NCBI GenBank assembly: GCA_035626515.1
Contig: DASPNM010000007.1
Location: 1 to 64,000 of the forward strand
Direction of reading: 5' to 3'
DNA from: DASPNM01 sp035626515
Lineage (GTDB): Bacteria > Bacteroidota > Bacteroidia > Chitinophagales > Chitinophagaceae
Length of the DNA: 64,000 bases
The position numbers and the translations under genes are program-made. How positions within the stretch are numbered: position 1 is the first letter of the stretch; each line of letters begins with the position of its first letter. Under the pieces are notes generated by a model. The model did no database searches and had not been told where the DNA came from. It worked only from the letters and a program-made list of their open reading frames with translations. This document shows positions 8,362-16,755 of this stretch, piece by piece.

Positions 8362-9102
8362 ATGCCCAAAATACTCTTCGGCACTTTCTTCGCTGTCACT
8401 TCGTTGATCTTTGTCGCTGCCTGTAATTCTGCTACCGACAGCCGCAAACGGGACGATATCCACAACATTGACGATCCGCGCGACAGCAGCTATTACATGA
8501 TCTACGACAGCGCCAGCGAGCGCTTCCATCGGGTAAGCAACCTGCTGGAGTTCCTGGCACGCGATACGATGAAGACCGATTCCACTTACGTGGCGACGCT
8601 GGCCATCGCCAGGGACATTTCGCCCGTAGAACTGGAACGTGCCATCCAGGATGTGGTGGATCCCGAATCGGAAGTGATGGTGCAGGACACCACACAGGAA
8701 GTGACGATGCAGATGAGCGCAGTGCTCGAAGACCGCTCTTCTCCTACCGATCCGAATTTTCACATCCGGCTGATCGGCTCGAGCTCGAATGTGCGGACCT
8801 TCGATCCGCGAAAAGGAAGAATGATCTGGCAGTGGAATGTGACCCCTCTCAAGCAGGGCCACCACGAACTGTTGCTCAGTATTTCACAGGTCGACGAGAA
8901 CGACCGCATCATTGGAAGCCCGGAAACACGCCGGCATTCCATCATCATTTTTTCAGAAAAGAAAAAAGCGGGCGTCTTCCGCGGAATTGGCAGTTTCTTC
9001 GCAAACAACTGGCAATGGCTGATTGCGGCGGTGGTGCTGCCGGTATTCATTGCCTGGTTCACCACACGGCTGAAGCGCAACTGGGAAAAGAAAGGCGGCT
9101 AG
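8362..9102 (+). CDS. Lipoprotein with C-terminal membrane anchor, fourth gene of the cluster
   Basis: A 246-residue protein. The N-terminus is a lipoprotein signal with lipobox VAAC, giving a lipidated Cys at about residue 20. A beta-rich central domain (about 95-185) contains the sequence IWQWNVTPLKQGHHELLLSI, a strand-turn pattern typical of immunoglobulin-like folds. A single transmembrane helix (about 216-235) is followed by a short basic tail. I chose the ATG at 8362 because it opens the signal peptide; a GTG at 8263 is in frame but adds a non-signal-like leader. It overlaps the accC stop on the opposite strand by 4 bases. Confidence 0.6.
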   Translation: MPKILFGTFFAVTSLIFVAACNSATDSRKRDDIHNIDDPRDSSYYMIYDSASERFHRVSNLLEFLARDTMKTDSTYVATLAIARDISPVELERAIQDVVDPESEVMVQDTTQEVTMQMSAVLEDRSSPTDPNFHIRLIGSSSNVRTFDPRKGRMIWQWNVTPLKQGHHELLLSISQVDENDRIIGSPETRRHSIIIFSEKKKAGVFRGIGSFFANNWQWLIAAVVLPVFIAWFTTRLKRNWEKKGG

Positions 9103-10436
9103 CGGAGTTTGAAACCCTCGAGAAATTTCGTATTGAAATCGCCGCTGCGGAAGCGTTCGTCCTGCATGAGCTGCAAATGGAAAGGAATGGTTGTTTTGAT
9201 CCCCTCGATCACATATTCGCTGAGCGCGCGGTACATCGTGCCGATGGCCTCCTCCCGCGTCTGCGCGACGGTAATCAGTTTCCCGATCATCGAATCATAG
9301 TAGGGCGGAATCACATAGCCGGCATAAACATGGCTGTCTACACGCACTCCGTGCCCTCCCGGCTGGTGCATCGTGGTGATCCTTCCCGGTGAGGGGCGGA
9401 AATCGTTGTAAGGATCTTCTGCGTTGATCCGGCATTCGATGGCGTGGCACTGTGGAATGTAATCGCGGCCGGAAATCCGCTCACCCATTGCGATCTTGAT
9501 CTGCTCCTTGATCAGGTCGTAGTTGATCACCTCTTCCGTAACGCAGTGCTCTACCTGGATCCGGGTGTTCATTTCCATGAAATAAAAGTTCCGGTGCTTG
9601 TCGACGAGGAACTCTACCGTGCCCACGCTTTCGTAATTGATTGCGGCTGCCGCTTTCTTCGCCGCCTCGCCCATCTTTGCGCGCAAGTCATCGGTCATGA
9701 AGGGTGAAGGGGATTCTTCCACCAGCTTCTGATGTCGTCGCTGAATGGAACAGTCGCGCTCGCTCAGGTGGCAAACCGTGCCGTACTGATCGCCCGCTAC
9801 CTGGATCTCAATGTGCCGGGGCTCCTCCACGTATTTTTCCATATAGATGCCGTCGTTGCGGAACGCAGCAGCTGCCTCAGCCTTCGCGGTATTGTAAGCC
9901 CGCTCCATTTCCCCATCTTCCCACACGATACGCATGCCCTTCCCGCCTCCGCCGGCGGTGGCCTTCAGGATCACGGGGTATCCCATCTCCTTCGCCAGCC
10001 TTCTTGCTTCCGACAGGTTCTGTAATAACCCTTCCCCGCCCGGTACCACCGGCACGCCCGCGCGGATCATCGTTTCCTTGGCGGTGATCTTGTCGCCCAT
10101 GGCGCTGATCATTTCAGCGGTGGGACCAATGAATTTGATGTTATGGTCCTTGCAGATCTGCGAGAACCGGGCATTCTCGGCGAGGAATCCGTATCCGGGA
10201 TGGATCGCGTCGGCATTGGTTATCTCCACCGCCGCCATTATGTGAGCGATATTCAAATACGAATCGCCGCTTTGTGGCTTGCCAATACAAACCGCTTCGT
10301 CGGCAAACTTCACGTGCAGGCTGTCGCGGTCTGCCGTCGAATAAACAGCCACCGTCTTGATGCCCATCTCGCGGCAGGTTCTGATGACCCGGAGCGCGAT
10401 CTCCCCCCGGTTGGCAATTAATATTTTTTTGAACAT
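9099..10436 (-). CDS. accC: Biotin carboxylase subunit of acetyl-CoA carboxylase
   Basis: A 445-residue biotin carboxylase, the full family length. It uses ATP and bicarbonate to carboxylate biotin on AccB, the first step of fatty-acid synthesis. The N-terminal FKKILIANRGEIALRVIRT, the ATP-grasp glycine loop (AGGGGKGMRIV, about 163-173), the catalytic FMEMNTRIQVEH stretch (about 285-296) and the HAIECRINAEDP motif are all intact. The start lies 43 bases after the accB stop on the same strand, and efp lies upstream of both, an arrangement seen in many bacteria. It is convergent with the envelope cluster. Confidence 0.97.
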   Translation of the reverse strand: MFKKILIANRGEIALRVIRTCREMGIKTVAVYSTADRDSLHVKFADEAVCIGKPQSGDSYLNIAHIMAAVEITNADAIHPGYGFLAENARFSQICKDHNIKFIGPTAEMISAMGDKITAKETMIRAGVPVVPGGEGLLQNLSEARRLAKEMGYPVILKATAGGGGKGMRIVWEDGEMERAYNTAKAEAAAAFRNDGIYMEKYVEEPRHIEIQVAGDQYGTVCHLSERDCSIQRRHQKLVEESPSPFMTDDLRAKMGEAAKKAAAAINYESVGTVEFLVDKHRNFYFMEMNTRIQVEHCVTEEVINYDLIKEQIKIAMGERISGRDYIPQCHAIECRINAEDPYNDFRPSPGRITTMHQPGGHGVRVDSHVYAGYVIPPYYDSMIGKLITVAQTREEAIGTMYRALSEYVIEGIKTTIPFHLQLMQDERFRSGDFNTKFLEGFKLR

Positions 10437-10479
10437 GGGATCCGTTCGATTTTTAATTCCACAGGTACGTGGCTGTAGC

Positions 10480-10962
10480 TTAGGCGGGTTCTACCAAAAA
10501 GAGCGGTTGATCGTATTCCACCGGGGATGCATCTTCCACCAGCACTTTCGCAATCCGTCCCTTCACCTCGCTTTCGATCTCGTTGAAAAGCTTCATGGCC
10601 TCGATGATGCAGACTACCGTGCCGGGCGCCACTTCCGACCCAACGTCCACCAAATTGGGCTTGTCGGGCGCGGACCGGCGATAGAAGGTGCCGATCATGG
10701 GACTTTTGATGGTGAGCAGGTTGCTGGGCTGGGTTTCGGCAGCGGGTTTGGTTTTCTCCAACGACGGCGGTGGGGAAGGCTGCACCGGGTGTTGCTGCGG
10801 GGCATGGACGACAGGCGCGTGCTGCGGCGCGCTCATCACCGCGGAGGGCGCCTCTTCCTTTTGCCTGATGGTAACCCGGAAATCTTTCTGCTCAATGGTC
10901 AATTCCCCAATATTGGACTTATTGATCATTTTGATCAATTCCTGGATCTGCTTGAAGTCCAT
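10480..10962 (-). CDS. accB: Biotin carboxyl carrier protein of acetyl-CoA carboxylase
   Basis: A 160-residue BCCP. The C-terminal lipoyl/biotinyl domain holds the canonical EAMK motif, with the biotinylated lysine at about residue 124, and the preceding PMIGTFYR strand. The middle (about 50-80) is an Ala/Pro/His/Gln-rich flexible linker. The N-terminal helix (MDFKQIQELIKMI) is the usual dimerisation region. I chose the ATG at 10962 because the family begins at this helix; a TTG nine bases upstream is in frame. accC follows after 43 bases, so the two subunits are co-expressed. Confidence 0.95.
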   Translation of the reverse strand: MDFKQIQELIKMINKSNIGELTIEQKDFRVTIRQKEEAPSAVMSAPQHAPVVHAPQQHPVQPSPPPSLEKTKPAAETQPSNLLTIKSPMIGTFYRRSAPDKPNLVDVGSEVAPGTVVCIIEAMKLFNEIESEVKGRIAKVLVEDASPVEYDQPLFLVEPA

Positions 10963-11076
10963 GTTTTTCAATTTAATAGACGGTTTTGGTGATGGAAGGA
11001 GGGCTAAGATAATAAAATCAAATCCATACCGCCCCTTATTTTTTGGCGTTTTAAGGGCAAAAAAGAGGGAAAATGC

Positions 11077-11109
11077 CCCAAAAAAGGTCGATTTCTGTGA
11101 TTTTTTGGG
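11077..11109 (-). other. AT-rich hairpin between efp and accB
   Basis: A 9-bp inverted repeat (CCCAAAAAA and TTTTTTGGG) flanks a 15-base loop just after the efp stop. On the minus strand it could act as a weak terminator or processing site that separates efp from accB-accC. The U-tract is inside the stem rather than after it, so it is not a standard terminator. Confidence 0.35.
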
Positions 11110-11125
11110 CGAAACAGGCCAAAAT

Positions 11126-11692
11126 TTATTCTTTTACGCGTTCCACGTATTCACCCGTTTTTGTGTTCACCCGGATCAGTTCTCCATCGTTCACAAAAAG
11201 AGGAACGCCCACGGTTGCGCCGGTTTCCAGGGTTGCAGGCTTCAGCGTCCGGGTAGCGGTATCCCCGCGCACTCCCGGCTCGCAGTAAGTAATGCGCAGC
11301 GTGATCTTGTCGGGCAGCTCGGCGCCGAGCACCTGCTCGTTTTCGGTATTGATCAGAACATATACCTCCTGCCCTTCCTTGAGGTATTGCGGGGCATCAA
11401 TGGCCTCTTCCTGCAAGGCGATCTGTTCGAAAGTTTCGCTGTCCATGAAGTTGTAGCCGGTATCGTCCTTGTAAAGAAACTGGTAAGTCCGTTTTTCCAC
11501 CCGCACGGGATATATCGTATCGCCCGAATTCCAGGTTTTCTCGATGCTTCGATTATTGTCCACTCCTTTCAGCTTCGCCCATACTTTGGCTGCTGCACGG
11601 GCGGTCTTGTTCTCACCGAATTCCACGATGCTGTAAAGGCTGCCGTCCAGGTTAATGACCATTCCGCGGCTGATGTCGGCTGTAGTTGCCAT
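11126..11692 (-). CDS. efp: Elongation factor P with a divergent tip loop
   Basis: A 188-residue, full-length EF-P that should rescue ribosomes stalled at polyproline. All three beta-barrel domains are recognisable, and the C-terminal VNVPLF-like stretch (VGVPLFVNDGELIRV) and EYVERV end are canonical. The domain I tip differs. Where most EF-Ps have KPGKG with the modified lysine, this protein reads ENKTARAAAK (residues about 27-36). My alignment puts an arginine at the modification position and shows no PGKG. This may be a clade variant. The start is the ATG at 11692, 20 bases from an exact promoter element. It is the first gene before accB-accC. Confidence 0.92.
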   Translation of the reverse strand: MATTADISRGMVINLDGSLYSIVEFGENKTARAAAKVWAKLKGVDNNRSIEKTWNSGDTIYPVRVEKRTYQFLYKDDTGYNFMDSETFEQIALQEEAIDAPQYLKEGQEVYVLINTENEQVLGAELPDKITLRITYCEPGVRGDTATRTLKPATLETGATVGVPLFVNDGELIRVNTKTGEYVERVKE

Positions 11693-11711
11693 GAATGAAT
11701 TTTTAAGGGCG

Positions 11712-11719
11712 CAAAGATA
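11712..11719 (-). promoter_or_regulatory. Promoter of efp
   Basis: The minus strand reads TATCTTTG, an exact TAnnTTTG -7 element. A TTG lies upstream with a 19-base spacer, the best-formed -33/-7 pair in the window. The efp start codon is 20 bases downstream. Confidence 0.75.
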
Positions 11720-11796
11720 AGTTTGCGGCGACGAATGGCAAGCGAGGAACGATCAGAAGAAATGGTTTGCCGTAATTTTAAGAACAAGCCTGCACC

Positions 11797-13053
11797 TTGC
11801 CTCCCAGTTACATCAACATGCACGTGCACTGCTTCACCCTCGCCGATGTACCGGAGCAGTTCTTTGATTCACTGATCGGCGGGAAAAGATTTTTGCGCAT
11901 CAGCAAGCTCCGCTCGGGCACCTTAAACCGGTTTTTTGTGCGCCTGGTCACGCGGCGCTGGTTCATCTGGCTGGTGCGCCGGTTTTCGCGCCCGGCAGCC
12001 AACCAGCTTCGCCGGCTCAAGGGCCTGCTCAAATATTGCAGTGAACCTACCCAGGAAGCGTTGCTCGAAAAACTGCGCGCCTTTTATGAGAAATGGAAGT
12101 GCAACACGCTCTTTCATTTTGTTCCCCTCACGATGGATATGGAATTCATGGATGCGGGAAAGCCCTCCAGACAATTCGAGGAACAGCTCCGCGAGCTGCG
12201 ACTACTGAAATCTTCTCCGCGCTGGAAGGAAATTATCCACCCTTTCATTTTTGCTGATCCGCGGCGCCCGGATGTTTACCAGGTGGTACGCGGCGCAATC
12301 ACCGGCACGAACGCTCGGTTCAGCGGCATTAAGCTTTACCCAGCGCTCGGCTATTACCCGTTCGACAAACGGCTGCGCGACGTGTACCTCTTCGCCATTG
12401 AGAAAAACCTTCCCATAGTGTCGCACTGCGTGCACGGATCAGTATTCTTCCGGGGCAAACCACCGGAAGAAAGCAGGCACCCGTTCACCGGTCGCCCATG
12501 CTTTGGAAACACTGCAGAGGAATACCAGCTGAACTGGACCCATCCGCTGAACTACGAATTGCTCCTGAACAGCGAATACCTCGAAAGGATCTGGGGAGCG
12601 GGCGCTCCGGATCTCGCAGCGCTAAAGATCTGTCTCGCTCATTTTGGTGGCGAAAATGAGTGGCTCGATGACAGGAACATGCTGCGTTTCTGGCAAAAAC
12701 GCAAACCGGTGCAGCTGCAGGGCAACGTGGACTACCTCGATCCGCTCCAAGACTGGTTTGGCGAAAAGAGAAATAAATGGTTCCCCATCATCGTCGAACT
12801 GATGAGGAAATACCCGAATGTTTTTGCGGACATCAGTTTTACGCTGCACAATAAAGAGATTTACGGCCGGCTGAAACAGATGTTGCTTGATGATTCAGTC
12901 AGGGATAAAATACTATTCGGCACCGACTATTACGTTGTTTCCAGCGTGGCGGATGAGCCGGAAGTGCTCGCGACACTGGAAAGCGAGCTGAACAATGTCC
13001 AACTGTTCGAACTGATCGCCTCGGAGAATCCCCGCCGTTTCCTGGGGTGGTAA
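11797..13053 (+). CDS. Amidohydrolase family protein (TIM-barrel metal-dependent hydrolase)
   Basis: A 418-residue protein of the amidohydrolase 2 type. An HxH metal motif lies at the N-terminus (MHVHCF), a later HCVHGS stretch (about residues 209-214) and LAHFGG (about 284-289) supply further metal-ligand histidines, and LFGTDYY (about 373-379) supplies the C-terminal aspartate. Substrate is unknown. The start is uncertain. A TTG at 11797 gives the usual few residues before the HxH, whereas the ATG at 11818 would put the HxH at residues 2-4. I prefer the TTG because residues YIN before the motif look conserved. It is divergent from efp. Confidence 0.75.
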   Translation: MPPSYINMHVHCFTLADVPEQFFDSLIGGKRFLRISKLRSGTLNRFFVRLVTRRWFIWLVRRFSRPAANQLRRLKGLLKYCSEPTQEALLEKLRAFYEKWKCNTLFHFVPLTMDMEFMDAGKPSRQFEEQLRELRLLKSSPRWKEIIHPFIFADPRRPDVYQVVRGAITGTNARFSGIKLYPALGYYPFDKRLRDVYLFAIEKNLPIVSHCVHGSVFFRGKPPEESRHPFTGRPCFGNTAEEYQLNWTHPLNYELLLNSEYLERIWGAGAPDLAALKICLAHFGGENEWLDDRNMLRFWQKRKPVQLQGNVDYLDPLQDWFGEKRNKWFPIIVELMRKYPNVFADISFTLHNKEIYGRLKQMLLDDSVRDKILFGTDYYVVSSVADEPEVLATLESELNNVQLFELIASENPRRFLGW

Positions 13054-13118
13054 TGCTTCCCCGCCCGCTCCATCATTTGGCAAGGTTTTTTTATACATAG
13101 GTAAAACCAGGCAACGCT

Positions 13119-15683
13119 ATGTTGGGGATCCCGCGCCCGTTTTTGAACCGATACCTCGTGTGCAGCATGCTGATCAGTGGGTTGGGCAACATTTCATCCG
13201 CCCAAACGCCATCGGATTCGGTGGTTGTCATTCCCGGCGCGCGATATGACCGTGGCAGCCTGCACCAGTTGCTCTGGGGAAAGAATTACCGTCGTGAATG
13301 GAGCACCGCGGTAAAAGTTGCGGTTCTCCGGCTGGATACCATTGCGGGCGGTTTGAACGCATACGAGGAAGGTGGTGGTCGCCAGACACGCTCCCTGCGC
13401 CTCCGCAATCCGGAAGGAAAAGAATACCTGCTGCGCAGCATCGAAAAGACATATACAAAAGCGTTGCCCGAGATCTATCGCGGCACTTTCATCGAAAGGA
13501 TCCTGAACGACCAGGTCTCGATGGGTCATCCCTTTGCAGCGGTCACCATTCCACCCATGGCCGAACAGGCCGGGATCCACCATACCCGGCCGGTGATTGC
13601 CTTCATACCGAAGCAGCCGGCGCTCGGGAGATTTAATGAAACCTATGGCGACAATATTTACCTGTTTGAACAGCGGCCCGATGAGAACTGGGAAGACGCG
13701 CCCAATTTCGGAAACGCGAAAAATATCGTAGGCACAGAAAAACTACTGGAAGAAACATTCGAAGACAATGCGAATCGCGTGGACCAGCCGGCATTCGTAC
13801 GGGCGCGCCTTTTCGACATGATGATCGGAGACTGGAGCCGCCACGAAGACCAGTGGCGCTGGGCCGAACACGAACTTCCGGGCGGAGGGAAACTGTACCG
13901 GCCAATTCCCCGCGACCGCGACCAGGCCTACAGCCGGCTCGACGGACTGCTCTTGTCCTTAATGATGTCGCTGGCGGACCTCGGCCACCTGCAGAGTTTT
14001 GGGGGGAAAATCCGCGACGTACCCGGCTTCAATTTTTCCGCGAGGAACATTGACCGGCATTTCACTAATGAAATAAGCAAAGACCAGTGGGTTGCAGTCG
14101 CAAAGGAACTGCAGCAAAGCGTTTCGGACGCGGTAATTGACAGTGCCATTCGGCGACTTCCCCCGCCGCATTATGGGATCCGCGGGCCGGAGCTGGCTGC
14201 GCACATCAAGTCGCGGCGGGATCAACTGCAACAGTATGCGGAAAGCTATTACGCGTTTCTCGCGACCGAACCGGAAGTGACCGGTTCCGAAAAACCGGAA
14301 TTTTTCGAGATCAGACGTAAAACGGGTGAGGTGCAGGTATCCATCTTTGCGCTCGACAAGGACGGCATTCCCGTAAAGCAGCCTTTCTATGCCCGCACCT
14401 TCCGAAGCGCGGAAACAAAAGAGATCCGGCTCTACGGAATTGCGGGCGACGACCTCTTCCTCGTCAATGACCTAGCGGAAAGAAGCATACCGGTCCGCAT
14501 CATTGGAGGACCGGGAAGAAATACCTACAGGGCTTCGGTTAGCGACCGGAACGTGCATGTGTATGATAACGACGCCAATGATTTTTCGAATGCGCCGGGC
14601 ATCCGGAAACATCTTTCAGAAGATCCGTTCGTACACATGTACGATTACTACGGGATTCGTTACGATTCCCGGGGTTTCCGCCCGAGTCTTTATTACACCT
14701 CGGAAGACCATTTTTACACGGGGCTGAAATACACCAGCGAGAACCAGAAATGGCGGAAGCATCCTTACGGGTCGGATCAGAGCCTCGGGCTTCGCTATTC
14801 CTTCAGCGAAAATTCATTCGCCGTGGAGTACAAGGGTGTGTTCACAGAGCTTGTTGGCAAGTGGGACTTTCTTGCCAACGCCGGTTATGATTTCATGCGC
14901 TGGAATAATTTCTTCGGCATCGGGAACGAAACACGCATTCTGCGTCCCGAGCGGAGCTATCACCGTGTACGCTCGCGCGAAGGTTGGGCCGGGCTCGGGC
15001 TGCGCAGGCGCATGCCGACCGGGCACACCCTCACATTCACTGCACTTTTTCAGAACATCGGCATCATTCGCGATAAGGACCGCTTCATCAACAGCCACAT
15101 GGCCCCTGTTGCCGGCAGCGATCATTTGTCTTATGGGTCCGCGCGGCTCGATTACAGCTTTAGCGCGCTCGACAACAACATGCTTCCAACCAGGGGCGTG
15201 CGGTTTGTCTCCAGCTTTTCATTTTCCCAAAACCTCGCGCAGGCGGACAGCAGCGTTCAGAAAGCCGGCGGGGTTTTGAACGTTTATCTTCCGCTGGGGA
15301 AGTATTTCGTGCTGGCCGTGCGAACTGGTGCAGCCACACTGGGCGGCAAACCTGCCTTTTATCAATTAAACCGGCTGGGAGGTACGAACACGCTCCGCGG
15401 TTTTCGGAAATACCGGTTCTATGGGAACACGCTGTTCTTCGACCAAAACGAACTCCGATTCCTGTCGAATGTGCGTTCCTTTCTTTTCAATGGCAAACTC
15501 GGACTTCTCGCGTTTTATGACCTTGGGCGTGTCTGGCAGCCGGGTGAAGAGTCACGCACCTGGCACAGCGGCTACGGCGGCGGAATTATTGTTTCGCCGT
15601 TCAGCAAAGTGGCCCTCACCATCACCTATGGCCGTTCGGTAGAAGGCAGGGATTTCGGGATCCGCATCGCGAAAGGCCTCTGA
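13119..15683 (+). CDS. Exported kinase-like domain fused to a BamA/Omp85-like outer-membrane barrel
   Basis: An 854-residue protein with two parts. After a signal peptide (about 1-28) comes a domain at about 85-275 with a glycine-rich strand region (GGGRQTRSLRLR), a lysine near 110, then GDWSRHEDQW (237-246) and PRDRDQAYSR (264-273). The spacing of these motifs resembles the catalytic loop and metal-binding DxD of atypical kinases such as CotH, HipA and FAM20. The C-terminal part from about 480 on is a beta-barrel of the surface-antigen D15 type, with aromatic-rich alternating strands and the GGTNTLRGF motif (about 753-761) typical of Omp85 barrels. Kinase activity is inference from motifs only. 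Confidence 0.7.
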   Translation: MLGIPRPFLNRYLVCSMLISGLGNISSAQTPSDSVVVIPGARYDRGSLHQLLWGKNYRREWSTAVKVAVLRLDTIAGGLNAYEEGGGRQTRSLRLRNPEGKEYLLRSIEKTYTKALPEIYRGTFIERILNDQVSMGHPFAAVTIPPMAEQAGIHHTRPVIAFIPKQPALGRFNETYGDNIYLFEQRPDENWEDAPNFGNAKNIVGTEKLLEETFEDNANRVDQPAFVRARLFDMMIGDWSRHEDQWRWAEHELPGGGKLYRPIPRDRDQAYSRLDGLLLSLMMSLADLGHLQSFGGKIRDVPGFNFSARNIDRHFTNEISKDQWVAVAKELQQSVSDAVIDSAIRRLPPPHYGIRGPELAAHIKSRRDQLQQYAESYYAFLATEPEVTGSEKPEFFEIRRKTGEVQVSIFALDKDGIPVKQPFYARTFRSAETKEIRLYGIAGDDLFLVNDLAERSIPVRIIGGPGRNTYRASVSDRNVHVYDNDANDFSNAPGIRKHLSEDPFVHMYDYYGIRYDSRGFRPSLYYTSEDHFYTGLKYTSENQKWRKHPYGSDQSLGLRYSFSENSFAVEYKGVFTELVGKWDFLANAGYDFMRWNNFFGIGNETRILRPERSYHRVRSREGWAGLGLRRRMPTGHTLTFTALFQNIGIIRDKDRFINSHMAPVAGSDHLSYGSARLDYSFSALDNNMLPTRGVRFVSSFSFSQNLAQADSSVQKAGGVLNVYLPLGKYFVLAVRTGAATLGGKPAFYQLNRLGGTNTLRGFRKYRFYGNTLFFDQNELRFLSNVRSFLFNGKLGLLAFYDLGRVWQPGEESRTWHSGYGGGIIVSPFSKVALTITYGRSVEGRDFGIRIAKGL

Positions 15684-15715
15684 TAGCGCTCCGAAAAATT
15701 TATCGTTTCACCTCC

Positions 15716-15723
15716 TACCTTTG
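15716..15723 (+). promoter_or_regulatory. -7 promoter element of mdh
   Basis: TACCTTTG is an exact TAnnTTTG match 54 bases before the malate dehydrogenase start. I see no clear -33 TTG. Confidence 0.5.
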
Positions 15724-15776
15724 CCTGCCTGCCGGGGAAAAACCTGGTTGATTCCCCGGCAAAAAACCTTAATAAC

Positions 15777-16706
15777 ATGAAGATCACTGTTGTGGGCGCC
15801 GGGGCTGTGGGCGCTACGGTTGCGGACAATATCGCCCGGCGCGAACTTTGCCACGAACTGGTGCTGCTCGATATCAGGGAAGGCCTCGCCGAAGGAAAGG
15901 CACAGGACATCATGCAAACAGCCACGCTTCTCGGCTTCGATACGCGGGTGACCGGCTCCACCAATGATTATTCAAAAACGGCCGGGAGTGCGGTGGTAGT
16001 GATCACCTCCGGCATTCCGCGAAAACCGGGTATGACGCGTGAGGAGCTGATTGGCACAAATGCCGGGATCGTGCGCACCGTTTGCGAGAACGCCCTGAAA
16101 CATTCTCCCGACGCGATCCTGATTGTTATCAGCAACCCTATGGACACGATGACGCAGCTCGCGCTCACCGCGACCGGCCTTCCGAAAAATCGCGTGATCG
16201 GAATGGGTGGCATTCTCGACAGCGCCCGTTTCAAATACCAGCTTGGTCAGCACCTCGGATGCAGTCCCGCCGATCTGAATGCAATTGTGATCGGAGGTCA
16301 CGGCGACACGACGATGATCCCGCTCATCCGACTTGCTACATGGAACAGCATTCCGGTAACAAGATTTCTTTCTGCAGAACAACAAAAACAAATCGTTTCC
16401 GACACGATGGTGGGCGGCGCGACCCTCACAAAGCTGATCGGCACTTCAGCATGGTACGCTCCGGGGGCTGCAGGCGCTGCCCTCGTGGAAAGCATCGTGC
16501 GCGATGAGAAAAAGCTCTTTACCTGCTGCGTCGCCCTCAACGGCGAATACGGCCAGCAGGATATCTGCATGGGCGTGCCCGTGATCGTCGGGAGAAATGG
16601 ATGGGAGCGAATCGTAGAAATGGACCTCGACGGAGAAGAGAAAGCAAGCTTTGCCAATAGCGCCGATGCGGTGCGGGCCATGAACGAGGTGTTGCGCAGC
16701 CTGTGA
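15777..16706 (+). CDS. mdh: Malate dehydrogenase
   Basis: A 309-residue NAD-dependent malate dehydrogenase of the LDH-like class, interconverting malate and oxaloacetate in the TCA cycle. The nucleotide motif GAGAVG (7-12) and acidic D32 favour NAD. The substrate loop IPRKPGMTRE (80-89) has arginine where lactate dehydrogenases have glutamine, so malate is the substrate. GGHGD (173-177) holds the catalytic histidine H175. Length is normal for the family. It stands alone between the barrel gene and the sugar dehydrogenase. Confidence 0.95.
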   Translation: MKITVVGAGAVGATVADNIARRELCHELVLLDIREGLAEGKAQDIMQTATLLGFDTRVTGSTNDYSKTAGSAVVVITSGIPRKPGMTREELIGTNAGIVRTVCENALKHSPDAILIVISNPMDTMTQLALTATGLPKNRVIGMGGILDSARFKYQLGQHLGCSPADLNAIVIGGHGDTTMIPLIRLATWNSIPVTRFLSAEQQKQIVSDTMVGGATLTKLIGTSAWYAPGAAGAALVESIVRDEKKLFTCCVALNGEYGQQDICMGVPVIVGRNGWERIVEMDLDGEEKASFANSADAVRAMNEVLRSL

Positions 16707-16755
16707 TGCGGCACAGGTCTTTGCCGTAATTTTAGGAACGGTCAAGCCCCCGCTC

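Noticed and set aside
10357..11698. Open frames on the plus strand across accB and efp
   Set aside because: They oppose accC, accB and efp, all unambiguous, and show no domain.
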